Source of the DNA: Forficula auricularia
Taxonomy: Eukaryota > Arthropoda > Insecta > Dermaptera > Forficulidae
Assembly: GCA_024734495.1 (NCBI GenBank)
Contig: JALMQS010000187.1
Coordinates: 22,173,870-22,237,869, forward strand
Reading direction: 5' to 3'
DNA: 64,000 nt
Positions 1-9,552 of the stretch are shown piece by piece (the first letter of the stretch is position 1; every line of letters starts with the position of its first letter). Both the position numbers and the translations under genes were made by a program. Under the pieces are notes generated by a model. That model had not been told where the DNA came from and did not search any database. It was given only the letters and a program-made list of their open reading frames with translations.

Positions 1-59
1 ATTTACGAATATCGTTTGCTTTTATCGACCTAAATAGTTTGCGAAATAGTTGTTTTTGT

Positions 60-470
60 TTAACAAAAATGAATGTCAAGAGAGGAAGGGGAAATCAAAT
101 GTTGGACAGAATTAAATCGAGACAAAAGAGAAGATGAAATGGGGACGAAAATGTTGGGCGTATCATCAAATATGAAGGACTGGAAGAAGAGAGAGTGAGG
201 GGATGAATAAATGAGGGCGGAATTTGGTAATACCATGGAAAGCAGCAAGCAGCCAGTCCGGACTGAGCAGTGCCAGCCAGCCAGCCAGTCCGTCGCTGGG
301 TGCGAGGGGTGGTGAGCTCGCAGGGACTGGCCTTGAACCAGTTCCCTTCCCTCCCACTCGAGATCTCTATCTCTTGCAACTGCCAGTCCACTCCACTCTA
401 CTCCAGCAGAAAATCCAATTCGAAAGCTTTCTTCCATTGAAATGAGGAACAGAGCAAAATACCAATCCAA
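60..470. other. GC-richer unique island
   Basis: This stretch is clearly less AT-rich than its flanks and matches no other part of the window. It holds repeated CCAGTCC/GCCAG words around 250-290 and 383-390. Long frames stay open on both strands at once (up to 136 codons on the minus strand), but they lack a convincing ATG and no domain is recognisable, so the openness probably reflects base composition. It could be a regulatory island or a 5' UTR. I see no TATA box. Confidence 0.35.
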
Positions 471-735
471 GAAACAAACAACAAAAATCTCATTTGAATG
501 TCTTAAAGAAAAATGAAAAATTAAATCAAATTCAAGTGGTAGGAAGTAATATTATTTTCTATTTATGATATAAAAAAGTTTCTATCTCAATATGAATATG
601 TTTTTTGTATATTTCGTTTAAGATACAATTTATTAAAATACTGAGGAATGAATGAATGTAAGGCACTCCAAGGAGAAATAAAAAGATGATTTCTAATAAA
701 AGTAGATTTATTGGAAGCTTTTCTTTTTATACACT
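471..735. other. AT-rich DNA, nothing recognised
   Basis: Simple AT-rich sequence without a recognisable gene. The last part, around 695-735, resembles the region that follows the hammerhead-like motif in other HHL-1 copies (a 'ccaataaatt'-like stretch read on the minus strand). Confidence 0.4.
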
Positions 736-783
736 TTTGAACCGACGTTTGCGAGGATCTTTCCTCCTTCTTCAGGGTTCAAA
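736..783 (-). ncRNA. HHL-1 hammerhead-like motif (solo copy)
   Basis: Read on the minus strand, TTTGAACC is followed by CTGAAGA, a stem II hairpin (GGAGG...), the junction to AAACGTC and then GGTTCAAA. Stem I can form 8 pairs (TTTGAACC with GGTTCAAA). Other copies of the family have AAACC with GGTTT, so this copy shows a compensatory pair change. The conserved GAAA is damaged here (CAAA). The motif sits in a partial Penelope-like terminal repeat with no inverted partner visible nearby. Confidence 0.6.
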
Positions 784-1382
784 GGGTCAATGGAGGAATC
801 ATTATTATATATTAATAACAATATATATAAATTGAAATGATATGTTCTTTTTGATAGTGTCAAGCAATAATAATATTTCAAAATGATAAATGAAAACATG
901 TAGTCCATAACAAGGAACAAATTTCCATTAGATAATATATTTTGAACGAAGATAGTTGTGTAAATGGAAATTATTTCCTTGTTAGGGATAATACTTTTTT
1001 TAATATCATTGAAAATATCATTTTACGGAAACTCTTAGGAGAATCTTTTTTGTAGTAGGTGCCTTGTAAGAAAGATGCAGCTTAAAATAATTCAAAGCTG
1101 TGTTTCAAATTTTAGCTCATTAGTTGTTTTTTTTATGTTTTTTCTCATTATTCAACCAACAATTTCATCTCACTTGATGATAGTATTTCAAAACAAATAG
1201 ACTTTAATCAAAATGTATGGTGTACCGAATTTCTTGTGGAAAATATAATAATAATAATAAAAAAAAACTAAAATTAAATAATTAATCTAAAGATTTAAGC
1301 ATCTTTTTTGAGTTTCATTTTTTTGAAAAAAGATGGAATTTTTCAAAAAACAATCCAGGAAAATAGCATTTAGGGAAAGTGC
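784..1382. other. AT-rich DNA with a minor repeat
   Basis: No gene is seen. About 1290-1355 ('gatttaagcatc...gaaaaaagatgg') is repeated at 39074-39140 inside a hAT element, so part of this stretch is transposon debris. Confidence 0.4.
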
Positions 1383-1608
1383 TGTTGGTTTATAGTGGTG
1401 TTTCACAGGTATAAATAAAAATATATTTTTTTTGAAATTATATTTTGCGAGTTTTATTTTGAATACTCTATACCTATTTCGGGCTTTTAGCCCATCATTA
1501 GGAGTTTTACAAAAGATATGCATAGAGTATATTCAAAATAAAACTCCCAAAATATAATTAAATTGTTTTTTTAATTTTTATTTTTTCATGTGAAACACCA
1601 CTATAACC
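1383..1608. mobile_element. HHL-6 foldback element
   Basis: The two ends are inverted repeats: 1387-1407 (a 'tatagtggtgtttcaca' end) pairs with 1589-1608. A second inner pair (aaaataaaactc / gagttttatttt) surrounds a loop of about 60 bases. The element carries one hammerhead-like motif at 1465-1505. The palindromic layout and the motif match the other HHL elements of the window, although the sequence is unrelated to them. Confidence 0.6.
1465..1505 (-). ncRNA. HHL-6 hammerhead-like motif
   Basis: On the minus strand the order is ACTC, CTAATGAT, stem II GGGCT-AAA-AGCCC, GAAA, a short AUA/UAU stem III, A as the possible cleavage nucleotide, then GAGT. Stem I is ACTC with GAGT (4 pairs). Stem II has 5 perfect pairs. 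G5 of the CUGA core is A here, which should impair cleavage. The layout is the same as in HHL-1 to HHL-4. Confidence 0.5.
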
Positions 1609-1679
1609 TTAAAAAAAAATCCTGTTTAAAAAAACAAAACAAAAAAAAACAGGAAAATAATATTAAGAAACGAATTTAT

Positions 1680-1840
1680 TTTATTTAGGGACGAATCAAA
1701 GATTTTAGTAGAAATATTTTTACATTGCACATCAGAGGGCTTCCTCCCCTCAGAAATCAAACCCAAGTTACCCTCTAATTTGCCTGCCGGGCAGTTACCC
1801 AAACCCTTATGACAAATCTCTCTCCGATATGCAACATATA
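1680..1840 (-). mobile_element. tRNA-derived SINE fragment (SINE-4)
   Basis: The minus strand aligns with 26205-26335: a 'ctgcccgg' block, a degraded T-arm, 'ctgaggggaggaa', then 'tctgat', 'tgcaat' and 'aatatttctactaaaatct'. In the 26.2 kb copy the T-arm is intact. A third copy of the 3' part lies in inverted form at 39148-39302. Confidence 0.5.
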
Positions 1841-2590
1841 TATAAATAAAAAATATAAATAAAATAAATAAAACTAAAATTTTAGGCACCCTGAATCTCT
1901 CTAAAACAACAAATTTTGTAACTTGTTATAAAAATTGTTTAACTTAAAATAAGATTTTCCTTTTATTGATAAAGTCCTCATAATAAAATTCAGGACTCTA
2001 TATAAATATAATAAATAATATGAAATGGCAGAGTACATTTCGGTAGTTAATAATTGAAAGGCTTATTGTAATAACATAACAAGCCACATGAATTAAAAAA
2101 AAAACTTTTTTTTTAGTAAAAATATACTTCATTTTTTCTCTTTGCCTTTTGTCCAACCATATGTGCTAAAAAGAAGTAAACTACTTCTTACCAAAATTCT
2201 GTAATATTTAATTTTATAGATTTTTTTAAAACTTAAAAGCCTCTTTTTTAGGTTTTCAGTTTTGTGGCTTAGGTATGCTATTGCAATAAGCTCTTGAATT
2301 ACTAAATAATATTATTAAATGAAATCAGATAATTCTTTAAATATGATTGCATAATAATAGTATTAATAATAATAAAACGTAATGAATTACTACTAATAAT
2401 AATAATTTGTAAAAAATATAAATATTATAATTGATATAAAGATCTATATAAGGTATTTGTATAGCACTTTAATTTATTTTAATTATAATTAAATAACTAT
2501 ATTTTCCTATAAGGAAGGATTTTATGTTTTCGAATACGTAATTGTATATTAAATAATATAACGAGTAAACGAGAGTTAAAAATACACCCA
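1841..2590. other. AT-rich DNA, nothing recognised
   Basis: Very AT-rich, with short (ATT)n and (AAT)n runs around 2360-2410. No coding, RNA or transposon signal was found. Confidence 0.5.
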
Positions 2591-2949
2591 AGTAATTGAA
2601 TGTTTTTAAATACTATGAGTGTGCGGGGGGGGGGGCAATAACGGTATCCGGATACCAATTACAGAGTACCTATGAGCCCCCTTCTTGGCTCTATACTCGG
2701 CAGAATGTAGCCATTTCGAATGGCTGGATGCTGGATGCAACTGGGCTCCAGCCTCTCGTTCTTTCATTTCTTCATTCGCTATCCACTCTTTTCCGTATTT
2801 CGGCATTTTTACTTTTTTCTAGCGGTAAATTCACTTTTTTAGTTTTGGTTGTGAAACGAAGTACATATCAGATGATTTCGTTTTTTTATTTAAGAAAATT
2901 TATTATTATCTTAAGAGATTTTATTTTTAGGAAAAATTGTAATGGATAA
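2591..2949 (+). other. Unique island with 11-G run
   Basis: About 2640-2810 is less AT-rich and unique in the window. A run of 11 G lies at 2625-2635. A frame is open on the plus strand to 2949 but has no ATG at its start and no recognisable domain. I do not call it a gene. Confidence 0.3.
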
Positions 2950-3120
2950 CTAGATTATATTTAATATACAAAACTTAAATCTGAAATCGCCATAAATTTT
3001 ATATACCAGGGACATACCTAGAGGTCCATGATGTTCCATTGTACCGTCCTCAAATAATTAACTTAATTGTTGACAATATACTTCGAATAGACCAAAATTT
3101 ACTAACTACATGATTATAAA

Positions 3121-3660
3121 TAAATAAATAAATCTTTATTACTCGACCTGCTTAGAGGCACAAGTCCTCGGTTGCTAGGTCAACAAAACATCAATACCAA
3201 TTAACTACAGAAATTAATAAACATAAATACAAATCAATTAAAAGAAATTAACAATTAACAAACAAGAAAAAGAAAAAATAGAAATGTATGCTCATTTACA
3301 AATAACATGATCATAGATTTCCATCAAAAGACAAAACGTAATTGAAATAATTCCGCGCAAAAACCCGATACCAGGAGCAAACGACGCATTAGCCATCCCG
3401 ACATTTGTCATAAGTTGTTAAGGAAACCTGGTCAAAACCTTAACAAGGATGGTATGACCTCTCTCTACCTCATCTAATCTCTGCTTGTGAGAACTAAATA
3501 AAATTTTGCACAACTCTAGGACATTAGGGCTTGACAAAATTTATAATTGATTTAATCATAGGAGGCAGAGGACTATAATCCCAAGTAGTAACAGACAGAC
3601 TGTTCCACAAATCAATGCCAGATCCTACAAATGAATGTAAACCGATATTTTTAAAAAATT
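3121..3660 (-). mobile_element. LINE 3' end, truncated
   Basis: On the minus strand this is the last part of a non-LTR retrotransposon: the end of its reverse-transcriptase frame (3650-3524), a long 3' UTR, and a tail of ATTT-type repeats ending at about 3121 after an AATAAA-like signal. The UTR end is repeated at 54416-54567 with the shared words 'gtgcctctaag' and 'ataaagatttattta'. The 5' side is lost, as is usual for LINE copies. Confidence 0.65.
3524..3650 (-). pseudogene. LINE reverse-transcriptase C-terminus
   Basis: The minus-strand frame reads ...GLHSFVGSGIDLWNSLSV... to a stop at 3526-3524. The W-N-S-L block preceded by a 'SF.GS.' stretch is the usual C-terminal end of CR1/Jockey-type LINE reverse transcriptases. 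Only about 40 codons remain, so it is a 5'-truncated remnant with no catalytic motif left. The exact clade cannot be assigned from this piece. Confidence 0.55.
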
Positions 3661-3689
3661 TTTAAAAATTTAAATTTAAAAAAAATTTT

Positions 3690-3790
3690 TTTTAAATAAT
3701 TTTATTAAATATTAAATATAAGTGAGGTTGTATGGTAAAATCAAGTGGATGGCCATATAAGAACACGTCAGCTTATTTTCCTACAACTTA
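3690..3790 (+). repeat. Repeat shared with 44245-44345
   Basis: About 100 bases ('aagtgagg...gtatggtaaa' through 'gtggatggcca' and 'aacacgtcagcttatttt') recur with few changes at 44245-44345, inside the foldback element there. This is a fragment of that transposon family. Confidence 0.65.
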
Positions 3791-4084
3791 CGTACAACAA
3801 TCGTAATTCCAAGTAGCAGTTTTACTGGGACGATGCTGCCTGCATCTCGTTTTGTTTCGAACTGTATTAATATGTCATATTTGATAAAAAATGGATTTAG
3901 CAGGTTTACAATCTAAGGCAACGATATGCAGATTACTAGAACTACCAGCTAAATGTTAATTGCTTATATTATAGGAAGTATTTGTGAATCTATGTACATT
4001 ACTTACATGTTTGAATAACTTTGTATAATATTTTTTGAATAATAAATAAATAAAAATGACGTGACGATCCCCGTTATTTATTAA
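3791..4084. other. AT-rich DNA, nothing recognised
   Basis: No gene or repeat recognised. The stretch ends in (AAT)n-like sequence just before the GC-richer island at 4085. Confidence 0.4.
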
Positions 4085-4480
4085 TTCAGCTGTGAAGGGC
4101 AGAACGGGGGTGTCGAAACGTGCATTCTATTCCTGGCTCGTGTTTAGACAGGTAGCTCTTGTCTCTTCTTCCACGGCGATAATAGATTCTCTGTCAGAGA
4201 TTCAATATAACGGAACGCGACATGAAAAAGAAAGAAGGTTTTTTCTTCCTCTCTTCTGTCTGTACGTCTGTCGGTCGGTCGTGATCGCAGAAGGCAGATA
4301 TCAAGCCAGCAAGCAAGACACCGGACGGACGGACGGACGACGTTCCTTCCACCTGCTGCGAACGTCAACGAAAGCAGAGGGAATCCACACGGGGACCAAG
4401 TTTTTTTTTAGCCCCCCCCCTCCCCTCTGGTCCATTCCACATCCACTCAACTTCGAGGAGAGAGAGAGAGAAAAAAAAAT
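4085..4480. other. GC-richer unique island
   Basis: An island of balanced composition within AT-rich flanks, unique in the window. It has GGAC tetranucleotide repeats at 4324-4340, a CGGT cluster near 4270-4282 and a C-run at 4411-4425. Frames are open on both strands (133 codons plus, 74 minus) but the plus frame begins without ATG and matches nothing I know. A regulatory island or an untranslated exon is possible. Confidence 0.35.
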
Positions 4481-4659
4481 GGAAAATTTTTAATTATCTT
4501 TTGAGGATTAAATTCTTAAGCAAAGCTGATTAAATAAATATTCAATAACAACAACTCACACAAGTGTCGGATTCCGAGATAACAAAATCAATTCTAATTA
4601 AGAATTATCTCAGAGGAAAAAAGTTAGTTAATCAATTTATATAAAGGTATAGGTATATA

Positions 4660-4991
4660 CGAGGGGAGAACCGCGATTGGAATTAGGTGGACACCGTCTT
4701 TGGAATTATGTGGAATTATTTTGGAATTAATTAGATAATGCCCCTTCATCAATTTTTTTTTTTATGAAAACGATGAGAGAAGGAGTTACACCAAAAAGGT
4801 GCATCCCCTAAAGGCCTGGGTTGGCCCCTCTATCGTGAAAAGAGGAAGAAGGGTTTTTATGGGATGGGTAGGGGTCCAAGGTATCTGTGGATACGGGTCT
4901 TAAACAGCTGAAGGTTATAAGTCTTCTACTTGGAAATGAAAGTGGAAGTGGAAGTAGGTGTATACGATATTAGGTCGCGGTTCACCCCTCG
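4660..4991 (+). mobile_element. hAT-type MITE with 8-bp TSD and cargo
   Basis: The terminal inverted repeats are CGAGGGG(T/A)GAACCGCGA and its complement. The 8 bases ggtatata at 4652-4659 and 4992-4999 are identical and form the target-site duplication. An 8-bp duplication is the hAT signature. Three siblings lie at 21733, 32032 and 33265. This copy is about twice as long because an unrelated segment of about 170 bases (4740-4918) sits between the arms. Confidence 0.85.
4740..4918. other. Foreign segment inside MITE
   Basis: This segment is absent from the three sibling MITEs, which run directly from 'ttagataat' to 'gtcttctacttgg'. It is less AT-rich than the surroundings. No protein or RNA family is recognised in any frame. 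It may be captured host DNA or a later insertion. Confidence 0.5.
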
Positions 4992-4999
4992 GGTATATA

Positions 5000-5420
5000 T
5001 ATATACATGTCATCTGATTGGCCATCCCAGTCCCTCCATTTACCATCTACCGTTTGTTAGTGGTGAAAAGCATTTACTTTGCGACATACAACCGGCTCTT
5101 AGTCATAACTTCCATTATAAAAAACAAGCAACTCCAAATTTTGCATTAGAAGCCTAGAAAAGGCACTACTAGTTTACTTAGGGATCTAAAAGTGCAGAAC
5201 TAAAACTCCAGAAAAAAAGTTTAACTTCACTTATTTAATTAGTTTTAGCTTTATTTTGTAAGTTACAACAAATAAAATTTTTGATTTGTACTAAACAATA
5301 AAAAATAAAAAAAAACACTGAATGCATATTTGTCTCTATTTCCCTATACATCAATTTGCAAAAAGCTCGTTATCTCTGAATTCACTTTCATGGAGTTACA
5401 CCACTATTATAATAAGCGTC
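5000..5420. other. AT-rich DNA, nothing recognised
   Basis: No gene is seen. The stretch between the hAT MITE and the next foldback holds ordinary AT-rich sequence. Confidence 0.4.
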
Positions 5421-5428
5421 ACATATAT

Positions 5429-5850
5429 TGCAGTAAAAATCCGTTTTTAGTAAGAACGGGTTCTTACTAGTTAAAACGAGTTTCACTGAATACCTTTGTA
5501 GCAACTAGAGTTTTGAGCTGAGAGATGTTGGTTGAGTTTGGTTCAAAGATATAGAATCTTCATTTTTGAACTTCCGCCTCATTTTGGGTGTTTATTTATA
5601 AAAAAAATTTTAAACGAAAATATCAAAAATTACATCCTCTACAACTTTGTTTCTAATTTTTGACATTTTCGTTTAAAAAATTTTAAAAAATAAACACCCA
5701 AAATGTAGCGGAAGGTCAAAAATGAAGTTTCTAGACCTTTGAACCAAACTCAACCAATATCAGTAAATTCTAGTTCCCACAAATGTATTCAGTGAAACGC
5801 GTTTTAATTAGTAAGAACCCGTTCTTACTAAAAAATGGGCTTTTACTGCA
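5429..5850. mobile_element. Long palindromic element, tgcagtaaaa ends
   Basis: Nearly the whole 422 bases form one inverted repeat with a short centre near 5640. The ends are TGCAGTAAAA and TTTTACTGCA. The flanks 5421-5428 and 5851-5858 are both acatatat, consistent with an 8-bp target duplication, but the flanks are AT-rich. A second copy lies at 42472-42897 without an exact TSD. Confidence 0.7.
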
Positions 5851-5859
5851 ACATATATA

Positions 5860-6180
5860 TAAGTATATAGTTTCATATATTTTTAATATACATGGTAGTA
5901 GCCAGAGAAGAGGGATTAGAGTGATAACCCCCTCCCCCTCCCGAAATGTTGAAGTAAACATCGACATTTTAATAAAAATAATACTCTGATAAAAAAAGCA
6001 ATCTGGGCATCAGGGAGGTCATGTCTCCTACTCCTAGGAGTATATCCATACTCCCTTCAGCTAACTTATTTAGAATTTCAGAAAATAAAATAAAATAAAA
6101 TAGTAAATGTTACTAAATAAATACTTTTCTAAAAATGAAGTATTAAATTCTTCTTCAACGATAATGTGGTTAGAACTATT
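5860..6180. other. AT-rich DNA, nothing recognised
   Basis: No gene or transposon end recognised. Confidence 0.4.
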
Positions 6181-6349
6181 GAGAATGAATGACACTCAAA
6201 AATCTTACAAACAGGGCCGCCAACACTTGTTTTTTGCTAGTATAGTTCTTTTATTGTTTGGCACGCTATGTTGGCTAGCCTGAATTTTTTTTTAGTTTTT
6301 CCTGAATTTTCCAATTTTCCGGGCAACTTTTCCAATTTTTTTTTACTTA

Positions 6350-6475
6350 TTAACCTGAATTGGACTATTACGAACATTTAAAAAAAAATTAGCCAAATCA
6401 GTCCAGGCATTTGAGAGATCTGCGCTTACGAAGAAACAGAAATTCATTTTTATTATATAGATAGATTGATTAAAA
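6350..6475 (+). repeat. Possible LINE/SINE 3' tail
   Basis: The series 'aatcagtccaggcatttgag', 'cgcttacgaagaaacag', 'ttcatttttattatatag' resembles the 3' tails of widespread invertebrate non-LTR retroposons ('cggtccag...gcgcttacaaac...tttattatatag'). This is a recognition by type only. No coding part is attached. Confidence 0.35.
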
Positions 6476-6779
6476 TATATTAATATATTAATATTAGGTC
6501 TCGATTTTTTTAAAATTATCACTAAACTATTTTTTTAGAGTCAGTTTTTCTTCAAAAGTTATACATTTTCTAATATTATCACGACAAATCGACTCCTATA
6601 TCTCTGTAATCGTCTTCAAAATCGCTAAAATTCATTCCAACAAAAATTAAAAATAATTATCTTTTGAAATTACCTTGGAAAGTAAAAATAATAAATTGAC
6701 GTTTAAATAAAAAATCCTTGATCATTTATTTTATAATCTTCGATTTGATGAAAAATAATAAATAAATAAAAAAATGTGC

Positions 6780-7050
6780 CTGCAGATTATTCGAGGTCGA
6801 CCGGATTTCTTATGAAATGCATTTTTCCTCCCACATGAGCCGACCCAATTAGACAACAACAATAACAACTTCACCAGGAGAGATGTTATCTGAGAGGACA
6901 TCAGCTGACAGCTCACCGAGAGTGAAATGGACCGACGAAGGAGAAATTGCCCCGTTCGAAACGTTACTGCGTGATCGGATCAGCTCACGCGCGTTCAAAT
7001 CCCGGAAGTCTTTCTCAGCAACATGCCAAGGAATAATTAAATATTTCTTC
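6780..7050. other. Unique island, less AT-rich
   Basis: Unique in the window and of balanced composition, with several CpG dinucleotides. A plus frame (6883-7077) and a minus frame (6731-6916) stay open but lack ATG starts and known domains. A 'gttcaaatccc' word at about 6993 resembles a tRNA B box, but no A box or arms fit. I treat it as unexplained unique sequence. Confidence 0.3.
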
Positions 7051-7365
7051 AGGGTTAAATATTATCATCAGAAATGAAAAATATATATCGCGTGGAGATA
7101 GGAATATTTTATAATCCATACAGAAATAAATAAATAAATTGTATAATAAATACCTTTATTAAAACACTTCGATTCGTTTTGTAGGATCGCAATTTTTTTC
7201 CTATTAAATTCGAATCTATTTCCATCTCTCACGCAATTTTTTCGTGGATATTGGATTAGGAAAAATGAGAAGAGATTCCATTCTTAATATTCATCCCGTC
7301 TGTTCTCTCTCTTTAACGACCCACATCTATTTTCATTTTTAATCTTTCCTTTTATATTCTGCCTT

Positions 7366-7367
<2 letters not shown>

Positions 7368-7402
<35 letters not shown>
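7368..7402. repeat. (TA)n microsatellite
   Basis: An uninterrupted TA dinucleotide run followed by imperfect 'ataaatatatata'. Confidence 0.8.
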
Positions 7403-7406
<4 letters not shown>

Positions 7407-8024
7407 TATATATATTTGACGATAAAGATGGAAAAAAGGTTAAAGTTGACTCTTGCATTTTAGATTGAAGAAGAGAACTATTCAAGGGTTAAATTGGATT
7501 TATTTGTCAAGCCGGGTTTTGAGAGGCTAGAAGTACGTGTAAGATGAAATATACATGTAGGTTATATGTAAACTTAATATATTTATATTTTAAAATCTTT
7601 TCTTCATTTGATATATTTGCTGTAGCTGATACCTAGACCCTGATGCCGACTTTTTATGAATATTTAGAATTCAAGCAATCCCACAAAAATTAAATATTTC
7701 AAATTTATAGACACCGAAGATCAATTATACGATTTTTAAGTGTAAAAATGTATGCATTATCAAACATTATAAAAATTCATATTAAGGAGGTTCTTTCGCG
7801 ACAATCCACACAAAAAGTTTTAGCCTCGTAACCACTCTATAGATATGAACAGTGCTAAAATTTTAGGTTATGTTTTTTTAACGTGACTGTACTTCTCATA
7901 CTATTATATCTTCTTTATGAATGGATCGTTTCCAAGCGACTGTTCTTATATCCCCTCTACTAAAAATAATCACCCAAATATGTTGTTTTTTTATTTTTTA
8001 TCAAAATTACGAAGTAAATAATTT

Positions 8025-8155
8025 AATAAGTTAATGGAGACTCGTGGAAGGGTCCACAGTGATCTTGTAGCCAAAGTTTCCGTTTATATATATTATTGTT
8101 GTTGTAGAATGTTGAGGTATTTCGGAAATACCTCAACATTCTACAACAACAATAA
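8025..8155. mobile_element. 131-bp nested insertion with 10-bp TSD
   Basis: The 10 bases taaataattt occur at 8015-8024 and again at 8156-8165. Copy B of the host element has them once (complement at 54140-54149) and lacks everything between, which is an empty-site proof of insertion. The right half of the insert is a perfect hairpin (8092-8156). No known family is recognised. Confidence 0.7.
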
Positions 8156-8156
8156 T
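8092..8156. repeat. Perfect 32-bp hairpin, 1-base loop
   Basis: Positions 8092-8123 and 8125-8156 are exact reverse complements with a single G (8124) between them. The perfect match implies recent origin or conversion between the arms. Confidence 0.95.
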
Positions 8157-8448
8157 AAATAATTTAAATTTTATTTTTAAGTTACTCCGAATATATTATT
8201 CCTACAAATATTAATTTTTTATCAAGATTGTGAAAGTCCTTCAATGAAAAAAAAATAAAATAATGATCATTTTCCCAGCCTTTCCCAATCTACCATATGC
8301 ACAAAATTCCATTTTTAATTGCAATTATTTCACGTTTGGTGAGGTAAATCGTCTTCAAATTTTAACAGTGTTTTTTTTATGCTTTTAATTACTTATATTC
8401 CAAGTTTCGAACACGTCTTGAATTTTTGCATTTGTGAAAGAACTTTAA

Positions 8449-8984
8449 GTGTTTCTCAAATATGTGTCAAGTGATAAGCGAAAAAAAATAATAATATACA
8501 GTGGGCAAGCCAAGTACCCGGATTGTATTTTTTGGCATTCCGATTCGAAGGAATGGTGTAACAACCCCTCGAATTTACTATAGTTGACCTCTCTTGATTT
8601 TCTAGAGTAATTTTAAAACTACTTCTATTGACATTTGTCTTTTATATTCAAAAATAATATAGGTTTATTTATTATAAAAGGTTTTGGTGTAAAATGTTTA
8701 TTTTTTGACTTAGCAGCTCTCTTTGATCAATTGAATTAACTTAGTTTGGACCATGGTTTAGCTCAGACAAATCTGGCCATCTGATGGAACAAAAATTCAA
8801 ATGCAAATTATAATTTTAAATAATTTGAATCTGAATATGTATCTTGAATCTTAAATATAATATATCTAAAAATAAATACCACGAAAAATGATACAGAAAA
8901 AAATTCTTAACAGCACTGTAATTTAGTGGATAAACATTGTAACATAAAAGCTCTTATTGATGGCCGAGTCCGTTCATATTAATT
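8449..8984. other. AT-rich DNA; possible transposon end at 8500
   Basis: Around 8499-8525 'acagtgggcaagcc' and 'agtacccggattg' look like a Tc1/mariner-type terminal repeat, but no matching end was found. The rest holds nothing recognised. Confidence 0.3.
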
Positions 8985-9034
8985 TAAAGACCCTGAAGAA
9001 GGATGTAAGATGCTCTGAAACGTCGATTTTCAAA
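8985..9034 (+). ncRNA. HHL-1 hammerhead-like motif, decayed
   Basis: CTGAAGA (8993-8999), a stem II region GGATG...GCTCT, GAAACGTC (9017-9024) and GATTTT follow in the order seen in other HHL-1 copies. Stem I is no longer complementary. The downstream 'ctaataaattattttattt' also matches the family. Confidence 0.5.
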
Positions 9035-9266
9035 TATTGAATATTTTTTCTAATAAATTATTTTATTTGTAATGTGTTCTTTTCATTGTCCATGGAATGA
9101 CTACCCATCCAATCTTCTTAGTCAGCGAATCTTCAAGAAAATAATTTTTTTTTAATAAAATATACTTAAATGTGTATATTTTTTAGCTTCTTGAGGGTTA
9201 TAATTTTTTGAATGTTGGGTGGATTTTTCAGCTACAAAGTATTAATATATCAAAATAATATATGTG

Positions 9267-9552
9267 CCTTCTTCTTCTTCAAGTGCCATACCCGAAACGG
9301 GTGTCGGCTCCTCTCCACATATACCTGTGCTGAGTGTGTTTAGTTGTTTTACACAGATATACGGGACCTACTTTTTAACGCCGGTTCCGAACGACTAATT
9401 TGGAGAGGTTACTAGGCAATTATACTCTTGGTAGGTTGCCATTACTTTCCAAGAGGAGGCGACTGCAAATATCTATCTGCCTAGACTCGGTCTCGAACCA
9501 GCGATCTTCGAGTCAGCGAGCCAGCACTCTACCCACTGACCCACAGTCGCCT
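9267..9552 (-). mobile_element. tRNA-derived SINE (SINE-2)
   Basis: On the minus strand the element starts with a tRNA-like head: A box TCAGTGGGTAGAG (near 9528-9540) and B box GGTTCGAGACC (9499-9489). An unrelated body of about 200 bases and a (GAA)n tail at 9268-9280 follow. These are internal RNA polymerase III promoter boxes. It is the only copy in the window and I see no clear TSD. Confidence 0.8.

Larger units (their letters stand above)
7782..8448 (+). mobile_element. TTAA-flanked element, copy A
   Basis: The ends read TTAAGGAGGTTCTTTCG and, inverted, TTAAAGTTCTTTCACA. Copy B (53853-54371, opposite orientation) aligns along nearly the whole length, and copy C (57590-58202) shares the ends only. 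TTAA at both borders fits a piggyBac-type target, though TA insertion (Tc1/mariner) cannot be excluded because TTAA contains TA. No transposase frame. It carries a nested insert at 8025-8155. Confidence 0.7.

Noticed and set aside
60..470. 136-codon minus frame as a coding exon
   Set aside because: No ATG start, three overlapping open frames in the same island, and no recognisable domain; composition explains the openness.
4092..4493. 133-codon plus frame as a gene
   Set aside because: It starts without ATG, the opposite strand is also open, no domain is visible, and it runs into homopolymer tracts.
6985..7005. tRNA B box 'gttcaaatccc'
   Set aside because: No A box or cloverleaf arms fit around it.
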